A stretch of DNA of 5,882 nt, from the NCBI GenBank assembly GCA_947496835.1, contig CANMFV010000075.1, forward strand, positions 1 to 5,882. The letters run 5' to 3'. The notes below the pieces were generated by a model. It saw only the letters and a list, made by a program, of their open reading frames with translations. It was not told the DNA's origin and did no database searches. Shown in pieces: positions 1 through 5,882 of this stretch. The first letter of the stretch is position 1. The number at the start of each line of letters is the position of its first letter. Position numbers and translations under genes: made by a program. This DNA comes from Flavobacteriales bacterium. Its GTDB lineage: Bacteria > Bacteroidota > Bacteroidia > Flavobacteriales_D > Crocinitomicaceae.

Positions 1-1020
1 ACTTTAGGTCTTACAGAAATTGACGCTGTTCGGGCAACCCGAGATTTTAATGATGTCGGTGAATTAAATCCACATGTCCGCACGCAAGTTGCATTCAACG
101 TTGAATCTAGAGTGATTGAAACGGTTAGAACGAATGGAGTTATGTTGACACAATCTACTCCTCGCGGTGGAACGATTTCCGGCTCTTCAGCTTTGATGTT
201 TTTATCTGGATGGAATTGGGAAGATGCAACGGTTTTAGCGGATGACGGAATTCATGTGAACTGGCCCTCAAGCACGCAAGGTGGTGGATGGTGGGCAGAA
301 CCAGCTCCGAAATCAAGAAACACGAACTACCAAAAAGAAAAAGAGGAAATCATGGATTTCTTCACCTTGGCGGAAGTTTATGCTAAAGGAGCGAAATCAA
401 TTGAAGACCTTCGATTGGAAGCAATGAAAGCATGTTTCGTTGGTACAAAACGCGTGTATTTTCACGCAGATGGCATGCAACAAATTTTAGACATCATCGA
501 GTTTGTCGAAAAATACAACTTGAAATTCCCTGTAATTATTGGTGGATATGAAGCTCATTTGGTTGGAAAACGCTTGAAGGACGCGAAGATTCCGGTGATG
601 TTGAACCGAATTCATAGTCTTCCAGAGCGTGAAGAGGATGATGTCAATTTACCTTATTTATTGCCAGCTCTTCTTCAAAAACAAGGCATCCTTTTTTGTC
701 TGCAAAATGCAGGAGATATGGAAGCAATGAACGCTCGAAATTTACCTTTCCAAGCAGGTACGGCAATGGCTTACGGATTAACGGAAGAAGAAGCATTAAC
801 ATCCATTTCATTGAATGCGTGTAAAATCATGGGAATTGACAAAGAATTTGGTTCCATTGAATCAGGTAAATCAGCAACCTTGTTTATTTCGAAAGGCCCT
901 GCATTGGATATGAAAACAAATCAAGTTTCCACCCTAATTTTTCATGGGCAACTTGTTTCCTCAGAGAATTTCCAATACAAATTGTACCAGAAATACAAGA
1001 AAAAATACCAGGGAAAATAA
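1..1020 (+). CDS. Amidohydrolase-family protein, C-terminal part (5' end outside the window)
   Basis: The reading frame is open from base 1 and ends with TAA at 1018-1020, so 339 C-terminal residues are visible; methionines such as the one at 112 are internal. The sequence resembles imidazolonepropionase-like metal-dependent amidohydrolases common in Bacteroidota, usually secreted or periplasmic proteins of about 430 residues or the C-terminal part of longer ones. Recognisable blocks, in window residue numbers, are a TPRGGTISGSSA segment near 50, FHADG (His155), IIGGYEAH (180-186), a GD pair with Asp239 followed by ARNLPFQAG, and the closing SLNACKIMGIDKEFGSIESGKSA typical of the family's return to the small beta domain. 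The N-terminal HxH metal site lies outside the window. At the position where many relatives have a metal-binding His after the second strand (IEH), this protein has IGG, so ordinary two-metal hydrolysis is uncertain. The substrate cannot be predicted. No terminator is seen before the next gene, 53 nt downstream, so readthrough into the sigma gene is possible. Confidence 0.88.
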   Translation, partial: TLGLTEIDAVRATRDFNDVGELNPHVRTQVAFNVESRVIETVRTNGVMLTQSTPRGGTISGSSALMFLSGWNWEDATVLADDGIHVNWPSSTQGGGWWAEPAPKSRNTNYQKEKEEIMDFFTLAEVYAKGAKSIEDLRLEAMKACFVGTKRVYFHADGMQQILDIIEFVEKYNLKFPVIIGGYEAHLVGKRLKDAKIPVMLNRIHSLPEREEDDVNLPYLLPALLQKQGILFCLQNAGDMEAMNARNLPFQAGTAMAYGLTEEEALTSISLNACKIMGIDKEFGSIESGKSATLFISKGPALDMKTNQVSTLIFHGQLVSSENFQYKLYQKYKKKYQGK

Positions 1021-1033
1021 TCAAGAATTCAAT

Positions 1034-1060
1034 TGTAACTTTTGCTTAAGATACACGTCT
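1034..1060 (+). promoter_or_regulatory. Probable ECF-sigma autoregulatory promoter upstream of the sigma gene
   Basis: TGTAAC at 1034-1039 resembles the AAC-containing -35 element of ECF sigma promoters. It is followed by a 16-nt spacer and CGTCT at 1056-1060, which resembles their CGTC/GTCT -10 element. The same architecture, with the identical 16-nt spacer and the same ACACGTC, recurs at 2618-2643. ECF sigma factors commonly activate their own promoters, so autoregulation is the natural inference. The predicted transcription start, about 10 nt downstream of CGTC, lies only a few bases before the ATG at 1074, implying a very short leader. Confidence 0.72.
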
Positions 1061-1073
1061 TGGCTTTGGTGTT

Positions 1074-1559
1074 ATGACGGTAAGTGAGTATAATCAAAGT
1101 GTGAAGGACTTTGCGGATCGATTGTATCGGTTTGCATTGAAAAATCTGAATGATTCAGATTTAGCAAAAGATTTTGTTCAGGATGCGTATGAAAAATTAT
1201 GGGTAAGAATTGATCAGGTAGACAACAATAAGGTTAAATCTTATTTATTTAGAACAGTCGTAAACGCACAAATTGATCGTTCGCGGAGAACAAAATTACA
1301 GCAAAACCACTTGGCTTCGATTGATGTACATCAAACAGAAGAACAAACACCATTTGATGTGCAAGAGAAAATCGACGAGGGTGTGAGCCGTTTAACAGAG
1401 ATCCAACGAACTGTATTGACACTCAGAGATTACGAAGGTTATTCCTATCAAGAAATCGCGGAAATGTCTGGTTTGAGTGAAGATCAAGTGAAAGTGTATA
1501 TTTTTAGGGCTAGAAAATTTTTGAAAGCCTACATCGGACAAGTAGAAGTATTGATATGA
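1074..1559 (+). CDS. ECF-type RNA polymerase sigma factor (sigma-70 family)
   Basis: This 161-residue protein has the normal length and two-domain layout of ECF (group 4) sigma factors, which direct RNA polymerase to a small set of promoters in response to an extracytoplasmic signal. Residues about 7-73 form sigma region 2: YRFALKNLNDSDLAKDFVQDAYEKLW carries the DxVQDxYxKLW core-binding signature, and SYLFRTVVNAQIDRSRR is the promoter -10 recognition and melting part. Residues about 100-153 form region 4: LTEIQRTVLTLRDYEGYSYQEIAEMSGLSEDQVKVYIFRARKFLK is a helix-turn-helix for the -35 element. The short linker (about 74-99) has no extra domain. ATG 1074 is the only methionine start upstream of region 2 and lies 14 nt after the promoter-like CGTC. 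The stop overlaps the start of the next gene as ATGA (1556-1559), so the two are probably translationally coupled, as usual for a sigma and its anti-sigma. It is not obviously a FecI type, because no FecR or SusC/TonB-receptor gene follows. Confidence 0.95.
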   Translation: MTVSEYNQSVKDFADRLYRFALKNLNDSDLAKDFVQDAYEKLWVRIDQVDNNKVKSYLFRTVVNAQIDRSRRTKLQQNHLASIDVHQTEEQTPFDVQEKIDEGVSRLTEIQRTVLTLRDYEGYSYQEIAEMSGLSEDQVKVYIFRARKFLKAYIGQVEVLI

Positions 1560-2611
1560 ATTGGTCGAAGGAACATTTGGAAGCACGTATGCTGGATGCC
1601 ATTGAAGGGAGACTTTCGGATGATCAACTAATTCAGCTGCAGCAACTTTTACAGGAGAATCCAGCGTTTGGAGATCTGAACGACGCCATGATTTTTATAC
1701 AAGAAGATGAGTCAATCGAATTTGACCATTCTTCCTTACTAAAAAAGGAATCCTTTATTCCTGAAGCATATAAGTCCGAGGAAGGATTTGAGAAAGAGAA
1801 AATGTCTATAGCTAGAATGGAAGGACTTCTATCAAGCCATGAAGAAAAGAACTTTGAACACATGCTAAACGTGGATCAAGAGTTAAAAAATCAGTGGCAG
1901 CTCGTTCAGCAAACGAAACTTATCCCAAATCTAGAGATCCGTTTCCCATCCATAGAAACACTCAAAAAAGAAAAAGGCAAAGTCGTTCCTTTCCGCTTGT
2001 ATTTTTCATACGCCGCTGCGGCAAGTGTTATTTTAGTATTGATCTTGAATTGGCCTAGTCCAGAAAACCAAGTGAAAACAGCGAGTAAGGCAATACAAAA
2101 ATCAGTGAAAGTTGACCAAAAGGAAACAAAATCACAAGTCGCAGAGTCGAATAATACCAACTACAATGTAACACCAAAGTCTAAAAATATAAGCGTTGAA
2201 CATATCGATCTAGGACAGAATGAAGTGCGCGATTGCATTGTTCAAGAGGAGAATCCACAAGCAGAACAAATCCCTATTGAGCAGTCGCATTACCTTACCC
2301 AAGCTTTTGTAGACTCGATTGAATTAGCGGCGATTAGTCCAAAATCGACAATGACACCTACATCCACAAACAATCCCAGTAAAACCAGTGAAACCATCGG
2401 GATTCGAGAATTTGTCATTCAAAAAGGAAATGAAAAACTTTTTGGAACAGCAAAACCGAGCACCGCAGATAAATATACCTCCATTACAAATTACCTCGCG
2501 CAATCAGTGAATATACCGATATCCTATCATGAAAAAGAAGATGAAAAAGTGAAAACAACTTTTTTCAAACTCGGATTCATAACGATTGAGCGTAAACAAA
2601 CAAAAAAATAA
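1556..2611 (+). CDS. Probable membrane-anchored anti-sigma factor
   Basis: This 351-residue protein is not one I can name. Its role is inferred from position (ATGA overlap with the ECF sigma gene) and topology. Residues 1-142 are hydrophilic and probably cytoplasmic. A single hydrophobic helix at about 147-166 (RLYFSYAAAASVILVLILNW) is followed by a polar, probably periplasmic tail of about 185 residues, rich in Ser/Thr/Pro/Asn around 260-285, ending in a short block (FFKLGFITIERK) and a Lys-rich C terminus. The cytoplasmic part seems to contain two copies of one helical unit: residues 12-45 (IEGRLSDDQ...LLQENPAF) align without gaps, at an offset of 72, with 84-117 (MEGLLSSHE...MLNVDQEL). This resembles the helical N-terminal segment of anti-sigma proteins. 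The zinc-binding HxxxCxxC motif is absent; the only cysteine is in the periplasmic tail (DCIVQ). It would hold the sigma factor at the inner membrane until a signal releases it. A purely structural envelope role remains possible. Confidence 0.75.
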   Translation: MNWSKEHLEARMLDAIEGRLSDDQLIQLQQLLQENPAFGDLNDAMIFIQEDESIEFDHSSLLKKESFIPEAYKSEEGFEKEKMSIARMEGLLSSHEEKNFEHMLNVDQELKNQWQLVQQTKLIPNLEIRFPSIETLKKEKGKVVPFRLYFSYAAAASVILVLILNWPSPENQVKTASKAIQKSVKVDQKETKSQVAESNNTNYNVTPKSKNISVEHIDLGQNEVRDCIVQEENPQAEQIPIEQSHYLTQAFVDSIELAAISPKSTMTPTSTNNPSKTSETIGIREFVIQKGNEKLFGTAKPSTADKYTSITNYLAQSVNIPISYHEKEDEKVKTTFFKLGFITIERKQTKK

Positions 2612-2634
2612 TGAACGTGTAACAATCATTATTT
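2606..2634. repeat. Inverted repeat spanning the anti-sigma stop codon and the -35 of the next promoter
   Basis: AAATAATGA at 2606-2614 is perfectly repeated in reverse complement as TCATTATTT at 2626-2634, giving 9-bp arms around an 11-nt centre that contains TGTAAC, the -35-like element of the downstream promoter. The left arm includes the TAA stop of the anti-sigma gene (2609-2611). In RNA this would be a weak, AU-rich stem-loop with no U-run after it, so it is a poor terminator. A second, shorter inverted repeat, ACGTGT (2615-2620) and ACACGT (2637-2642), straddles the -35 and -10 elements. Either could be a regulator site or chance in AT-rich DNA. Confidence 0.45.
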
Positions 2635-2643
2635 AAACACGTC
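2618..2643 (+). promoter_or_regulatory. Probable ECF-sigma-dependent promoter upstream of the outer-membrane protein gene
   Basis: TGTAAC at 2618-2623, a 16-nt spacer, then CGTC at 2640-2643. Both elements and the spacer length match the site at 1034-1060, and both share ACACGTC, although the rest of the spacers differ. The predicted start near 2650 would give a leader of about 20 nt before the ATG at 2669. The barrel gene can therefore be transcribed separately as well as by readthrough from the sigma operon. The inference is that the sigma encoded at 1074-1559 uses this promoter. Confidence 0.7.
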
Positions 2644-2668
2644 AAAGCAATATCAAACATTAAATATC

Positions 2669-3733
2669 ATGAAACATTTAGTACTTTTTGGATTCTTAGT
2701 AATCTCGTCTACATTCTTTGCTCAAAAGGATCTAACAAAACGCATCGTTCAAATAAGAGGAAATGACACCACAATCATTGTTGTTAATGAACGCATGGAT
2801 AAAATGGACTCGATCCTGACGGAAGAAATGAAAAAAATCTATGGAACAGATTCGATGATGACCCATGTAGATGTATTTTTAAAAATGGATTCAACGATGA
2901 TTTCCCAAGACGGTGAAGCAGCAATGGATTCCATTAAAGTAAAAATCGGCAACATGAAGATTGTTATTTTAGAGGACCGAGATGGGAACGCAAAAGGTCA
3001 AAAACGAATGATTATTGATGAACGCGTGATCATTAATGAAGACCGTGATATATCGTTTCAGGATAAGGATTTTCAGGACGACGATTGCAATAACTGCATC
3101 TCAAAAACAAACAATGCTGTTTGGTCGGGAGTTGGTTTAACGGCGAACGGATTCTTAAACGCACAAGATAAATTAGCAACAGGAACTGAATTAGGCTTCC
3201 TAGAGTTAGATCCTGCAAGAAGTATTGGTGTTCAATTAAACTTGCTTGAAAAAAGATTTCCAATCATAAAAGGATTCCTAGGTCTCACCACAGGATTAGG
3301 AATCCAGTGGAACCGATATGCATTGAAGGGGAATTACGACATTACTGCAACGAATGATACAATCTTTGGCGTGGAGAATACAAGCGTACAATATTCAAAA
3401 AATGTGTTGAGCTCTGCTTACATTCAAGCACCATTATTACTACAAATTAACACGAATAAAAATCCAAGTGAATCTTGGACAATCGCTGCCGGAGTAGTTG
3501 GTGGTATTAGAATTGGTGGATTACATAAAACCAAATGGGAAATAGATGGAAATGAAAGCAAAGACAAAACAAAAGATGACTTTAACTTCAGTCCATTCTC
3601 CGCTTCTTTGATGGCGTTGGTTGGTTACGGACAATGGAATGTGTATATGACTTATAATTTGACAGACGTCTTTAACGAAGGATCCGCTCTGTCATTGCGT
3701 GGTGTGAACGCTGGAATTTTACTCTCGTTTTAA
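2669..3733 (+). CDS. Secreted PorT-like outer-membrane beta-barrel protein
   Basis: This 354-residue protein starts with a Sec signal peptide (MKHLVLFGFLVISSTFFA, probable signal peptidase I cut between Ala18 and Gln19). Residues 19-139 form a polar N-terminal region with repeated MDS/MD units (43-48, 73-75, 86-88) and many acidic residues, ending in DDDCNNC with the only two cysteines, Cys140 and Cys143. From about 150 to the end is an outer-membrane beta-barrel of the PorT/OMP_b-brl type: alternating hydrophobic strands, the recognisable FLGLTTGLGIQWNRY, YIQAPLLLQINTNKN, AAGVVGGIRIGGLHKTKWE and YMTYNLTDVF blocks, and a C-terminal Phe, as expected for BAM-inserted proteins. It lies 57 nt after the probable anti-sigma gene, behind its own ECF-like promoter, and is followed by a strong terminator, so it is the last gene of the module. 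It could be the regulon's output, or an outer-membrane sensor for the anti-sigma. It is not called PorT itself, because the type IX secretion context is missing. Confidence 0.85.
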   Translation: MKHLVLFGFLVISSTFFAQKDLTKRIVQIRGNDTTIIVVNERMDKMDSILTEEMKKIYGTDSMMTHVDVFLKMDSTMISQDGEAAMDSIKVKIGNMKIVILEDRDGNAKGQKRMIIDERVIINEDRDISFQDKDFQDDDCNNCISKTNNAVWSGVGLTANGFLNAQDKLATGTELGFLELDPARSIGVQLNLLEKRFPIIKGFLGLTTGLGIQWNRYALKGNYDITATNDTIFGVENTSVQYSKNVLSSAYIQAPLLLQINTNKNPSESWTIAAGVVGGIRIGGLHKTKWEIDGNESKDKTKDDFNFSPFSASLMALVGYGQWNVYMTYNLTDVFNEGSALSLRGVNAGILLSF

Positions 3734-3760
3734 AAAATACCTCTTATCACCACCATAAAG

Positions 3761-3794
3761 ACGGCGCGAAGAATTCTTTGCGCCGTTTCTTTTT
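3761..3794 (+). terminator. Strong intrinsic terminator after the outer-membrane protein gene
   Basis: ACGGCGC (3761-3767) pairs perfectly with GCGCCGT (3780-3786). The intervening bases extend the stem through a G-U pair and AAG/CTT pairing to a small AATT loop, and the hairpin is followed by the T-rich TTTCTTTTT (3786-3794). Flanking CCATAAA and TTTATGG could lengthen the stem further. It begins 27 nt after the TAA at 3731-3733 and separates the sigma module from the E1 gene. Confidence 0.9.
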
Positions 3795-3850
3795 ATGGGA
3801 TTTTCCGTTTTATTCCTATCGTCTGATTCGTGCCTTTCCGTGTTGATTTG

Positions 3851-3858
3851 TATATTTG
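3851..3858 (+). promoter_or_regulatory. Probable Bacteroidota housekeeping promoter (-7 element) for the E1 gene
   Basis: TATATTTG at 3851-3858 matches exactly the TAnnTTTG -7 element recognised by the primary sigma factor of Bacteroidota. The corresponding -33 element is weak; TTCG at 3827-3830, 20 nt upstream, is the best candidate for TTTG. The site sits after the terminator and 29 nt before the ATG at 3888, so it plausibly starts the E1 transcript independently of the ECF module. No TGTAAC-N16-CGTC element is present in this gap. Confidence 0.6.
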
Positions 3859-3887
3859 CCACACTGTAATTCAAAACTGAAAGAACC

Positions 3888-5882
3888 ATGAGTTCATTTG
3901 ACCATAAAACTACCTTCTGGGATGCATTTCGATTGATGTGCACCGCAAAAACCATGGCGGAGAAATACGAGCAGAACAAAGAGATAACTTCCAAGTATGT
4001 TCATGCAACTTCTCGTGGACACGAAGCCATCCAATTGGCTGTTGGAATGCAATTAAAACCTCAAGATTGGGTTTCTCCATATTACCGAGATGATAGCATT
4101 TTACTCGGCATTGGAATGAAACCATACGAATTAATGCTGCAAGTTTTTGCAAAAAAAGACGATCCATTTTCAGGTGGAAGGACGTATTATTGTCACCCCT
4201 CTTTAAACCGTGAAGGATTCCCAAGGATTCCACATCAATCCTCCGCCACAGGAATGCAAGCCATTCCAACAACGGGAATTGCCATGGGGATCCAATACAA
4301 AGAAAAAACTGGAATCGCTGAATGGGACCTAAACGATGCACCTGTTGTCGTATGTTCATTGGGAGATGCTTCGTGCACAGAGGGTGAGGTTTCTGAAGCG
4401 TTTCAAATGGCCGCATTAAAACAATTTCCTATTGTTTATTTGGTTCAAGACAACGGCTGGGACATTTCTGCAAACGCGAAAGAAACGCGTGCGCAGGATA
4501 TTTCAGAATACGCAAAAGGATTCCACGGAATTGAAGTGCGTTCAATAGATGGGAGCGACTTTTTAACGAGTTTTGAAACGGTTCAAGAGGTTTTTGATAC
4601 CGTGAGAAAAGAAAGAAGACCTTTTATCATTCATGCCAAAGTTCCTTTACTCGGACATCACACATCCGGTGTGCGCAAAGAATGGTACCGGGACGATTTG
4701 GAAGAAGCTGCGAAAAGTGATCCATATCCAAAATTAAAACAAGCTGTTCAAGATTTAGGACGCAGTTTGGCCGAAGTAATCAACATGGAGTCTGCCGTTC
4801 GCAAAGAAATTGATGAAGCATACGATCAAGCATTGAATGCAGAGGACCCAAGCTTAGACAGCGTAACGGATTTTATTTTTGCTCCGACACCAATAACGGA
4901 AGAAGTAGGAGAGAGAGAGCCAAGTGGAAAGAAAAAAACCGTAATGGTAGATTCTGCACTTTTTGCAGTGCGTGAAATCATGTCGAAACATCCAGAAGCT
5001 TTGCTTTATGGTCAAGATGTTGGAGGGCGACTAGGAGGCGTTTTCCGTGAAGCAGCAACACTTGCGCAAACTTTTGGAGATGACCGTGTGTTCAATACGC
5101 CGATTCAAGAAGCATTTATCATTGGTTCAACGGTAGGAATGTCCGCAGTGGGTCTAAAACCATTCGTAGAAGTTCAATTCGCCGATTACATTTGGCCAGG
5201 TTTAAACCAATTATTTACAGAAGTGTCTCGCTCTTATTATTTATCTAACGGAAAATGGCCTGTGAGTGCGGTAATCCGTGTTCCAATCGGGGCATATGGT
5301 TCCGGCGGACCATACCATTCCTCAAGTGTGGAGTCCGTTCTGGCAAATATTCGAGGAATTAAAGTGGTTTATCCTTCAACCGGTGCAGACTTAAAAGGAT
5401 TGCTAAAAGCCGCATTTTATGATCCAAATCCAGTAGTGATTTTAGAACACAAAGGATTGTATTGGTCCAAAATCCCTGGAACAGAAGGAGCTATGTCCAT
5501 TGAACCGAGTGAAGATTACATGATTCCAATTGGAAAAGCACGGATTGTTCAAACGGCAACAGAAGCAAAACGTTTGGCAGGTGAGTCCATTGGTGTCATC
5601 ACCTACGGAAGAGGAGTTTATTGGAGCATTGAAGCTGCTAATTCTTTTGAAGGACAAGTAGAAATCTTAGATCTTCGCAGCATCAATCCACTTGATATGG
5701 AGGCAATGGGTGAATTATGTGAACGACACGGGAAAATTCTTCTCGTTACCGAAGAGTCCATTGAATGCACTTTTACACAAGGATTGGCAGGACGATTACA
5801 GCGATCGCATTTTAAATCGTTAGACGCGCCAATCGAAATTGTTGCATCCGTTGACACACCGGCAATTCCATTGAACGGTGCC
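3888..5882 (+). CDS. Fused alpha/beta E1 component of a branched-chain-type 2-oxoacid dehydrogenase (3' end outside the window)
   Basis: The frame is open from ATG 3888 to the window end (665 residues, no stop); relatives suggest only a short C-terminal tail is missing. E1 uses thiamine diphosphate to decarboxylate a 2-oxoacid and passes the acyl group to the lipoyl arm of E2. The alpha part (about 1-300) has HEAIQ (45-49), SPYYRDD (63-69), the thiamine-diphosphate/Mg motif GDASCTEGE (159-167) closing with QDNGWDIS (187-194), and the loop GHHTSG with His257-His258, like the HHSTSDD loop of branched-chain E1 alpha. After a linker (about 300-350), the beta part starts near residue 353: YGQDVG (374-379), PIQEAF with the cofactor-activating Glu408, FADYIWPGLNQLF, PYHSSSVES with His477, VVYPSTGADLKGLL, and a transketolase C-terminal domain (DLRSINPLDM onwards). 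Such single-chain E1 proteins are common in Bacteroidota and are usually annotated as 2-oxoisovalerate dehydrogenase. Pyruvate or another 2-oxoacid cannot be excluded. ATG 3888 has an A-rich upstream region rather than a Shine-Dalgarno site. Confidence 0.93.
   Translation, partial: MSSFDHKTTFWDAFRLMCTAKTMAEKYEQNKEITSKYVHATSRGHEAIQLAVGMQLKPQDWVSPYYRDDSILLGIGMKPYELMLQVFAKKDDPFSGGRTYYCHPSLNREGFPRIPHQSSATGMQAIPTTGIAMGIQYKEKTGIAEWDLNDAPVVVCSLGDASCTEGEVSEAFQMAALKQFPIVYLVQDNGWDISANAKETRAQDISEYAKGFHGIEVRSIDGSDFLTSFETVQEVFDTVRKERRPFIIHAKVPLLGHHTSGVRKEWYRDDLEEAAKSDPYPKLKQAVQDLGRSLAEVINMESAVRKEIDEAYDQALNAEDPSLDSVTDFIFAPTPITEEVGEREPSGKKKTVMVDSALFAVREIMSKHPEALLYGQDVGGRLGGVFREAATLAQTFGDDRVFNTPIQEAFIIGSTVGMSAVGLKPFVEVQFADYIWPGLNQLFTEVSRSYYLSNGKWPVSAVIRVPIGAYGSGGPYHSSSVESVLANIRGIKVVYPSTGADLKGLLKAAFYDPNPVVILEHKGLYWSKIPGTEGAMSIEPSEDYMIPIGKARIVQTATEAKRLAGESIGVITYGRGVYWSIEAANSFEGQVEILDLRSINPLDMEAMGELCERHGKILLVTEESIECTFTQGLAGRLQRSHFKSLDAPIEIVASVDTPAIPLNGA

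Noticed and set aside
2167..2192. A third TGTAAC at 2167-2172 inside the anti-sigma gene
   Set aside because: The four bases 16 nt downstream are ATAA, not CGTC, and no gene starts nearby, so it lacks the second half of the promoter motif.
1074..3733. FecI/FecR-type iron or SusC/SusD glycan uptake system
   Set aside because: The gene after the sigma lacks recognisable FecR signatures, and the barrel is a small PorT-like protein, not a TonB-dependent receptor with a plug domain.
2669..3733. Calling the barrel protein PorT of the type IX secretion system
   Set aside because: The barrel blocks are shared by a wide family, the N-terminal region is unlike a short PorT start, and no other type IX secretion gene is in the window.
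3819..3824. CGTCT-like sequence in the gap before the E1 gene
   Set aside because: There is no TGTAAC or similar element about 16 nt upstream, and the E1 gene has a better TAnnTTTG match at 3851-3858.
3910..4416. 168-residue open frame on the minus strand
   Set aside because: It lies wholly inside the E1 coding sequence, whose + strand product has clear catalytic motifs. The minus-strand translation resembles no known family.
5442..5857. Two overlapping minus-strand open frames (71 and 79 residues)
   Set aside because: Both are antisense to the conserved C-terminal half of the E1 beta part and show no family features or promoter signals.

Overview
The window looks like chromosomal DNA from a Bacteroidota species, most likely Flavobacteriia or a relative. 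It is moderately AT-rich, its genes lack purine-rich Shine-Dalgarno sequences, and it carries a TAnnTTTG-type promoter element. The gene families (PorT-like outer-membrane barrel, Bacteroidota-style amidohydrolase, fused E1 alpha/beta dehydrogenase) are also typical of that phylum. All five genes lie on the + strand; two are cut by the window edges.

Layout: (1) 1-1020 is the C-terminal part of an amidohydrolase-family protein. (2) 1034-3794 is a compact regulatory module: an ECF sigma factor (1074-1559), a membrane-anchored protein overlapping it by 4 nt that is the probable anti-sigma factor (1556-2611), and a secreted PorT-like outer-membrane beta-barrel protein (2669-3733), closed by a strong intrinsic terminator (3761-3794). 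(3) 3888 to the window end is an almost complete single-chain thiamine-diphosphate E1 component, with alpha and beta parts fused, of a branched-chain-type 2-oxoacid dehydrogenase.

The most interesting signal is a pair of nearly identical promoter-like elements, TGTAAC-N16-CGTC, with exactly the same 16-nt spacer and a shared ACACGTC. One lies just upstream of the sigma gene and the other just upstream of the barrel gene. I infer that the sigma factor activates its own operon and, separately, the barrel gene. That would make a small self-contained envelope-sensing circuit: sigma factor, zinc-less anti-sigma with a duplicated cytoplasmic domain and a large periplasmic tail, and an outer-membrane output or sensor protein. 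The signal is not evident from the sequence. The flanking amidohydrolase and E1 genes appear to be unrelated housekeeping or catabolic genes.

No tRNA, rRNA, CRISPR array, insertion sequence or phage feature was seen. No gene-free stretch exceeds 300 bases; the longest is the 154-nt gap at 3734-3887, which holds the terminator and a probable housekeeping promoter.
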